Positions 59,412-64,000 of a stretch of DNA of 64,000 nt are shown here, one piece after another (the first letter of the stretch is position 1; each line of letters opens with the position of its first letter). Below the pieces are notes generated by a model. That model was given only the letters and a program-made list of their open reading frames with translations. It made no database searches and was not told the origin of the DNA. Both the position numbers and the translations under genes were made by a program. Origin of the DNA: Clarkia xantiana subsp. parviflora. Taxonomy: Eukaryota; Streptophyta; Magnoliopsida; Myrtales; Onagraceae. The stretch covers positions 16,490,772 to 16,554,771 of the forward strand of contig JAPTYO010000010.1 in the NCBI GenBank assembly GCA_036873135.1. The letters are read 5' to 3'.

Positions 59412-60398
59412 TAGACTAATCGGGTGCGATTGGAGATTTTCTAGGTGTGTTAGAGTAAAGATGTTATGACATGCGTGTAAAGACAGAGCTATTAAGGCCT
59501 GAGGGAGAATCATCTCTCAATTTTTGGTGATATGCAATTTTGAATTGAAAATTTGTATTTTTTTTCAGATTTACCTCTTTAAAATTTTACATTTGTCCCT
59601 AAAGTTTTTTTTATATAGATTGTTTGTTTCTAATTTAATTCTTGCCATTAGACAAAATTCAAGACTTTGTCCCTGCATGTGGGTATATAAATATGTTACT
59701 TTTTTTTTTTTTCACTACTTGTAGTTTTGAGTAACCATTGTATTTTTTTGTTAAATTTATTATAAATGAATATCCAGTTTGTGTAATTTTCGGATAGTTG
59801 GAACAAAATCATTCATGCAGCAGTTAAAGAAAGCTCAACTAATAACAGAACCGGTGTGACATCTGAAAAAGTAAGATTCTAACAGAAACGCACCGACCAA
59901 CTCCTTAAACGACCTAGCCTAAAAGGAGGAGCCATCTGACGATATATAAAATAAAACTAAAAGTACACGTCGTTTGACCACGGCCTGCCAGCATGGGTTG
60001 CATTTTTTTATTTTATTATTATTATATTAAAGGTTTAATAACTAAACTGCTATAAGAAATTTAATGTATTTACAAATTAGTTATATGAACTTCTAACTAA
60101 ATTGTTAAATTTATTATAAACTTTGTCAATTTAGACGTAAAAGAATTATGTTTCAGTTACAATTTTTTTTACGTGTATTCAAAATAGATACAACAATAAA
60201 TAGAAAGAAATGAAGCCAAATTTATTCAATTGAGTATTCATCCAATTTCAACGGGTCTTTTTCAATTGAGCGTCCAATTGACGCTATTTTGTTATAACCA
60301 TTTCAAATTATTGACAAATTCATTTAGTACTCATTAAAAGATTTCATGTGCCTAACCTTTACTTTGTTTATGTACAATATGACGTTAATTATAATAGA
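59412..60398. other. AT-rich intergenic DNA, no gene seen
   Basis: There are T-runs near 59560 and 59705 and no recognisable ORF or repeat. It ends at the LTR of the element that enters at 60399. Confidence 0.6.
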
Positions 60399-61220
60399 TG
60401 TTGTTAGGTTCCGAGTCTAGGGTCAACGGGCGGTCGACTCAAGTCTCGTTTCTCACTAGAGATGTTGTGGATTCGATGCTCTCGGGTTACGCTGTCCTAG
60501 CTCGTGTCCTTCCGTCCTTAGCTTCTCTTCTCTTCTCGCCCTGCAAGAGGGGCAATACCAGGCACAGAGGGGGGGGGGGGTGCCTGATGAACCCTCTCCG
60601 ATGCCTAAGTCAGTACGGTTTTAGAGAGATAAAGCTAGAGAGATGTCAGAGCAAAATTATGCAACTTGCCAAGATGATCAAATGAATAGTGGAAGGGTTG
60701 TATTTATAGGCAACGGTGTCATTAAGGTGGCTTAATGACATCGTTAACCTTTAAACACAATTAATTAACCTTTAAACACATAATTAAGACCTTAGGATAC
60801 AGAGAAGGTTGGCGGAAATAAACCGAGTATGGGAGTCCAAGAATGGTGCCGGGACCCTTGGGGGGGGGAAGGAAAATCCGACCCCCAAGGGTAGGGGTTG
60901 GGTGAGGCCACCCAACCCCTCCTAGGGGAGATAGGGTTGGCCCACCCTATCTCCCCTAGGGGAGATCGGGTTGGCTGACCCGATCTCCCCTAGGGGAGGT
61001 CGGGTGTGGCCACCCGATCTCCCCTAGGGGAGGTCGGGTGTGGCCACCCGACCTCACCTAGGTGAGTCTAACTTGGCCGGACGAGCGCTTCGGCCTCGTC
61101 CGGACCGTTGGTGTTTTCGCGAAGTGTTCGGGTTGAAGTTTCGATTTACAATCATTAACGGGGTGATAAAAATGGAACGATTCGGAAGTCAACGGGTTCA
61201 AATTGGGCGTATATCCATCA
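60399..61220 (-). repeat. Tat-type 3' LTR
   Basis: A minus-strand TATA motif lies at 60702-60708. U3 (about 60890-61070) holds GC-rich palindromes around CCTAGGGGAG and GGGAGATCGGG, each paired with its inverse. The TTTAGAGAGATAAAGCTAGAG segment links it to the LTR fragments at 39533 and 47804. There is a 12-13 base G-run near 60570. Confidence 0.85.
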
Positions 61221-61232
61221 CATGCCCCCGAG

Positions 61233-62386
61233 TCAACCAATGGCCTGACCCTTGATTGACTCTATTTTAGGATGGTATGACACGCGCAATTTGAAGCCGG
61301 GGTTTTACCTTTCGTCTGAATGCTTACTTACCCATGGATGTGTGCCTCTGACTCTGCCCTATGCCTTATGAGATAGAGGAATTGTAAACGTCAGAATAGC
61401 ACGGACACGTGCCTAAGCACGCGTCCGTCTGAGGTGGGAGTAATAAATCTATCTTTGCTACGGGCGTATATTCGAAAAATGCACGCTCGCATAGGAATGC
61501 AATACGAATACAACTAAGCGATTCATGCTTCAATTTCATGCCGGGATTTTACCTAAGTGGAGAAAAATTTAATTTTGGTCTAAATTTTTTTCTAAGTATG
61601 GGATGCTCAAGAATAAACCTATGGGATGTTAACTATGGTGAGTGTGAGTTTAACCGTGGTTAATGGGAACTAGTTTTTGAATCTGTCCCTTAAAATTTTC
61701 CTTTCTAAAAATCAACGGTGTCGATTTGGCGGCTTTGGAAAAACCCTAATTCTTTGTACTATAAAAAGGGTTAGTGATTACCTCATTTTCGTTGTCCTTT
61801 TCTCTTCTTTTCTTTTTGACGGTGGGATTTCTGGTCGGATTTACTTTTCGGGGCGCGCGTCGCATTGAGGTACGTGTCTTTTCTTTTGTGTAAGCATTGC
61901 TTTTGGGGGACTTAATCCCACTTCTCCCTCGATTGTTTCTTTACTTGTCTCGTTTTTGATTTGTGGGTCTTCATGGTGATACAGTCCTGTTTGATTCATC
62001 CTCTTTCCATCTTCTTGCCCCCATGTTTCTACTTACTGGCGTGTGTGGTCTTCTAACCTGGGATTATGACTATCTCCCCTTGCCCCTTGCCTCTGCCTGT
62101 TGGCCCGTGGGGTCTCTCTATGCTGGGGGTTATAACTATCTTCCCCTGCCCCCTGCCTCTGCCTGTTGGCTGGTGGGGTCTCTCTATGCTGGGGGTTATA
62201 ACTATCTCCCCTTGCCCCCCTGCCCCTGCTTATTTGCCAGTGGGGTCTATTTATACCCTCTTTCTATTCTTACCATTTGATTCTGTATTTGTCATTTTAG
62301 GAGAGTGAGTTTCCTCTTGTCCCTACTATCCCTTTTCTGTTTTTCTTGGGCTGAGCTTGCGTTTTGACAGATTTCCCCGTTGATTG
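61233..62386 (+). other. Leader of the antisense gene with a 66-bp tandem repeat
   Basis: Three units of about 66 bp (phrases ACTATCTCCCCTTGCCCC and GGGGTCTCTCTATGCTGGGG) lie at about 62062-62250. The N-terminal transposon domain present in the gene at 7343-8191 is not found here. Confidence 0.6.
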
Positions 62387-63454
62387 ATGAGGAGTAAGAG
62401 GCCGGTACGGGTGGGAGTAGTTAACTCCGGGACCGGACCTTCGATTGCAAAAAGATCGGTTTTTTATGGTGCGGGAAGGTGTCCTCTAATTGGAGGTAAG
62501 GGCGGTGGTGATGTTAGGGTACCATCTTCTTTCTATATTGATGCCCCCCAATCGAGGGTCCGGGAGCCATCTTTCCCTTCTTCTTTGTTTGGTAAGTCCT
62601 CGAATGTCTGAGTTTCCTTAGTGTATATTGGTGTTTACTCCATACCTTGTTGTAGGTAGACTTCGTCTTCCGCGCTTGAGTCGGAAGGAGTTGTCTCGTC
62701 CTCCTGTTGATGGAATTGTTGGGTCTGAATGGGCGCCTTATTATGGGCGTGGTGCTCGTTTTGACAACCAATCTTCTTTGCAAACTCCTGAGGTTGGAGT
62801 TCGTGTTCTGCAGTCTGCTATTCCTCCTGTTGATCGTGTGTCCCCTTCTAAAGGGTCGGAGGTTACTTATGAATTGGCTCGTGATGTGTTGGCTCGCTAT
62901 GCTTCTGTAACTTTTCTTAGTCGTGTTATCCTTTAGGACACTTCTCTTTCGTGCGTTATCTGTCTCATCCTTTGTTTTTGTCGCAGGGTATTGCCGACCT
63001 TGTTAATTTGTCCACCCTTGTTATTGATCTTGCTGAGGAGAAGAAGGTGCACGAGGACACTTGTGTCTCCCTTAATTCCAAGCTTGTTAGTTGTTTGGAG
63101 CATAGTCGTATCACAGATTTGTAGTGCCAAGATTTGGAGAGTCGTATTGCCTTTCTTAAAGAAGAGATTGAAACCTTGAGACAAAAGTCTTATCGCGATG
63201 AAGTACTTCGGGCTGCTGAGTTGGTGTCCCTTGAGGAGATGTTTCGTGTGGAGTCGAAAGGGTGTGCTGTCGCTGAGTATAAGGCTTCTTCCTCTTATCA
63301 GGCTTCTATCGATGTTCACTGCTCTGTGGCTAAGCGTATTTCTTTAAAGGCGATTCTTGAGCGTATGTACATGATTGCTCCTGACTTTCCTTTTTCTCAA
63401 CTTGGTGATTTGTCTGACTTCGCTGTTAGGCATATTGCGAAGATGAGGAAGTAG
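62387..63454 (+). pseudogene. Shortened antisense gene of the Tat-type element, with one in-frame stop
   Basis: Exons 62387-62591, 62656-62906 and 62987-63454 correspond to exons 3, 4 and 5 of the gene at 7343-9799. The middle exon is 251 nt in both and keeps the phrase TPEVGVRVLQSAIPPVDR (IPEVGVRVVQRSVPPADR in the other). The last exon starts GIADLVNLSTLVIDLAEEKK, a coiled coil, and ends IAPDFPFSQLG..SDFAVRHIAKMRK. A TAG at about 63122 interrupts the coiled coil. The first exon with the gypsy-type transposon domain is missing. It could still make a short protein up to the stop. Confidence 0.65.
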
Positions 63455-64000
63455 TACACCTATCTTTTGTGGTGGTCTTGTGAGTTTGTGACTTGAGGTT
63501 CTTCTTGTGGTGTCTTCTTACTACTGCTTTTGTTTGTGGGTTGCGGTTGTCTTTAGAGTTTGAAACTCCACCTTTCCTAGTTTTGCCATCTTTGTTTGAT
63601 ACACTTGTCTTTACTCATGGTATACATGGCAGGGTGATTATCTCTCTTCTCACGATAACTCCCTATGCCTTAGTGTGTAGTTCTTTGGTTATGGACTCTT
63701 CCCTTGGTGTGTTTCCTTTACTTATCCTTCTTTTGTGTTTTCCTTCATGCCATACCTGCTATTTTATCAAGAAAAAAACATTATGTGTTCTTCATATCAC
63801 TTTACTTTGAATTTACTTTCTCATGGGCTCCTTCGTAGTATGGTGTAATGCTCTCTTCTGATACCCTTTGAATGGTATGTATGGTATTGTTAGACCAAAG
63901 ATACGCTCTTGGTGGGCGTCGAGTCTGTTCACGAGACAGGCTCTCGGAGGGCACTTAACGTTTCGCAGGATAGGCTCCCGGAGGGCACAGGTTAGACCAA
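63455..64000 (+). other. Interior of the Tat-type element after the antisense gene
   Basis: No gene is recognised. The 105-residue ORF at 63493-63810 is hydrophobic and T-rich at the DNA level, probably chance. A repeat beginning near 63890 runs out of the window. Confidence 0.5.

Larger units (their letters stand above)
60399..64000 (-). mobile_element. Tat-type LTR retrotransposon, left part only
   Basis: A left LTR (about 60399-61220, starting TGTTGTTAGG and ending ATATCCATCA) is followed by a polypurine tract (CTCGGGGGCATG on the minus strand, 61221-61232). It is therefore the 3' LTR of a minus-strand element whose pol should lie beyond 64000. The plus strand carries a shortened antisense gene (62387-63454). 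The layout matches 4607-15585. At the far right (about 63890-64000) a short repeat around GGCTCYCGGAGGGCAC begins, like the tandem repeat behind the antisense gene in that element. Confidence 0.85.

Overview
This is a plant nuclear window, probably from a eudicot. The genes are intron-bearing, the background is AT-rich, and most of the DNA is layered transposable elements. Only three ordinary host genes are well supported: a CYCLING DOF FACTOR-type transcription factor (34898-36917, +), a MIKC*-type MADS-box gene of the AGL30/65/66/104 kind (50547-53907, +), and an alpha-expansin (55482-56947, -). No tRNA, rRNA or CRISPR locus was seen. The species cannot be fixed from the sequence alone.

Left third (1-33000). 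AT-rich DNA with Helitron-like ends leads into a 16-kb nested retrotransposon. The outer element is Ty1/copia (3234-19278, 184-bp LTRs, GAATT duplication). It is split by a Ty3/gypsy Tat-lineage element (4607-15585, ATATT duplication). The gypsy element has an uninterrupted 1300-residue protease-RT-RNase H-integrase ORF on the minus strand but no gag. On the opposite strand it carries an apparently intact five-exon gene (7343-9799) with a gypsy-type transposon N-terminal domain and a coiled-coil C-terminal half. From 19.3 to 32.3 kb the DNA is mostly Helitrons (best: 31154-32282, 26489-29827, 23438-25507), all with their 3' hairpin ends on the minus strand, plus MITEs.

Middle (32787-39532). 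A miniature LTR element (TRIM) has a 417-bp MITE inside one LTR. Next come a hAT-type and a PIF/Harbinger-type MITE, the CDF gene, and two terminal-inverted-repeat elements.

Right part (39533-64000). A Tat-type element without pol (39533-47096) is full of tandem repeats. It holds a plastid DNA insertion from the ycf2 region and a broken copy of the antisense gene. It abuts an oppositely oriented LTR fragment (47804 to about 49225 or beyond) that is itself split by an 829-bp fold-back Mutator-like element. The MADS and expansin genes follow, with copies of one MITE family in their introns. After AT-rich intergenic DNA and another 417-bp MITE, a fourth Tat-type element (60399 to beyond 64000) enters with its LTR and a shortened version of the same antisense gene.

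The most unusual theme is this Tat-like family. Three elements keep the same spliced antisense gene in different states of decay. All four LTRs carry a different set of GC-rich short palindromes in the U3 promoter region.
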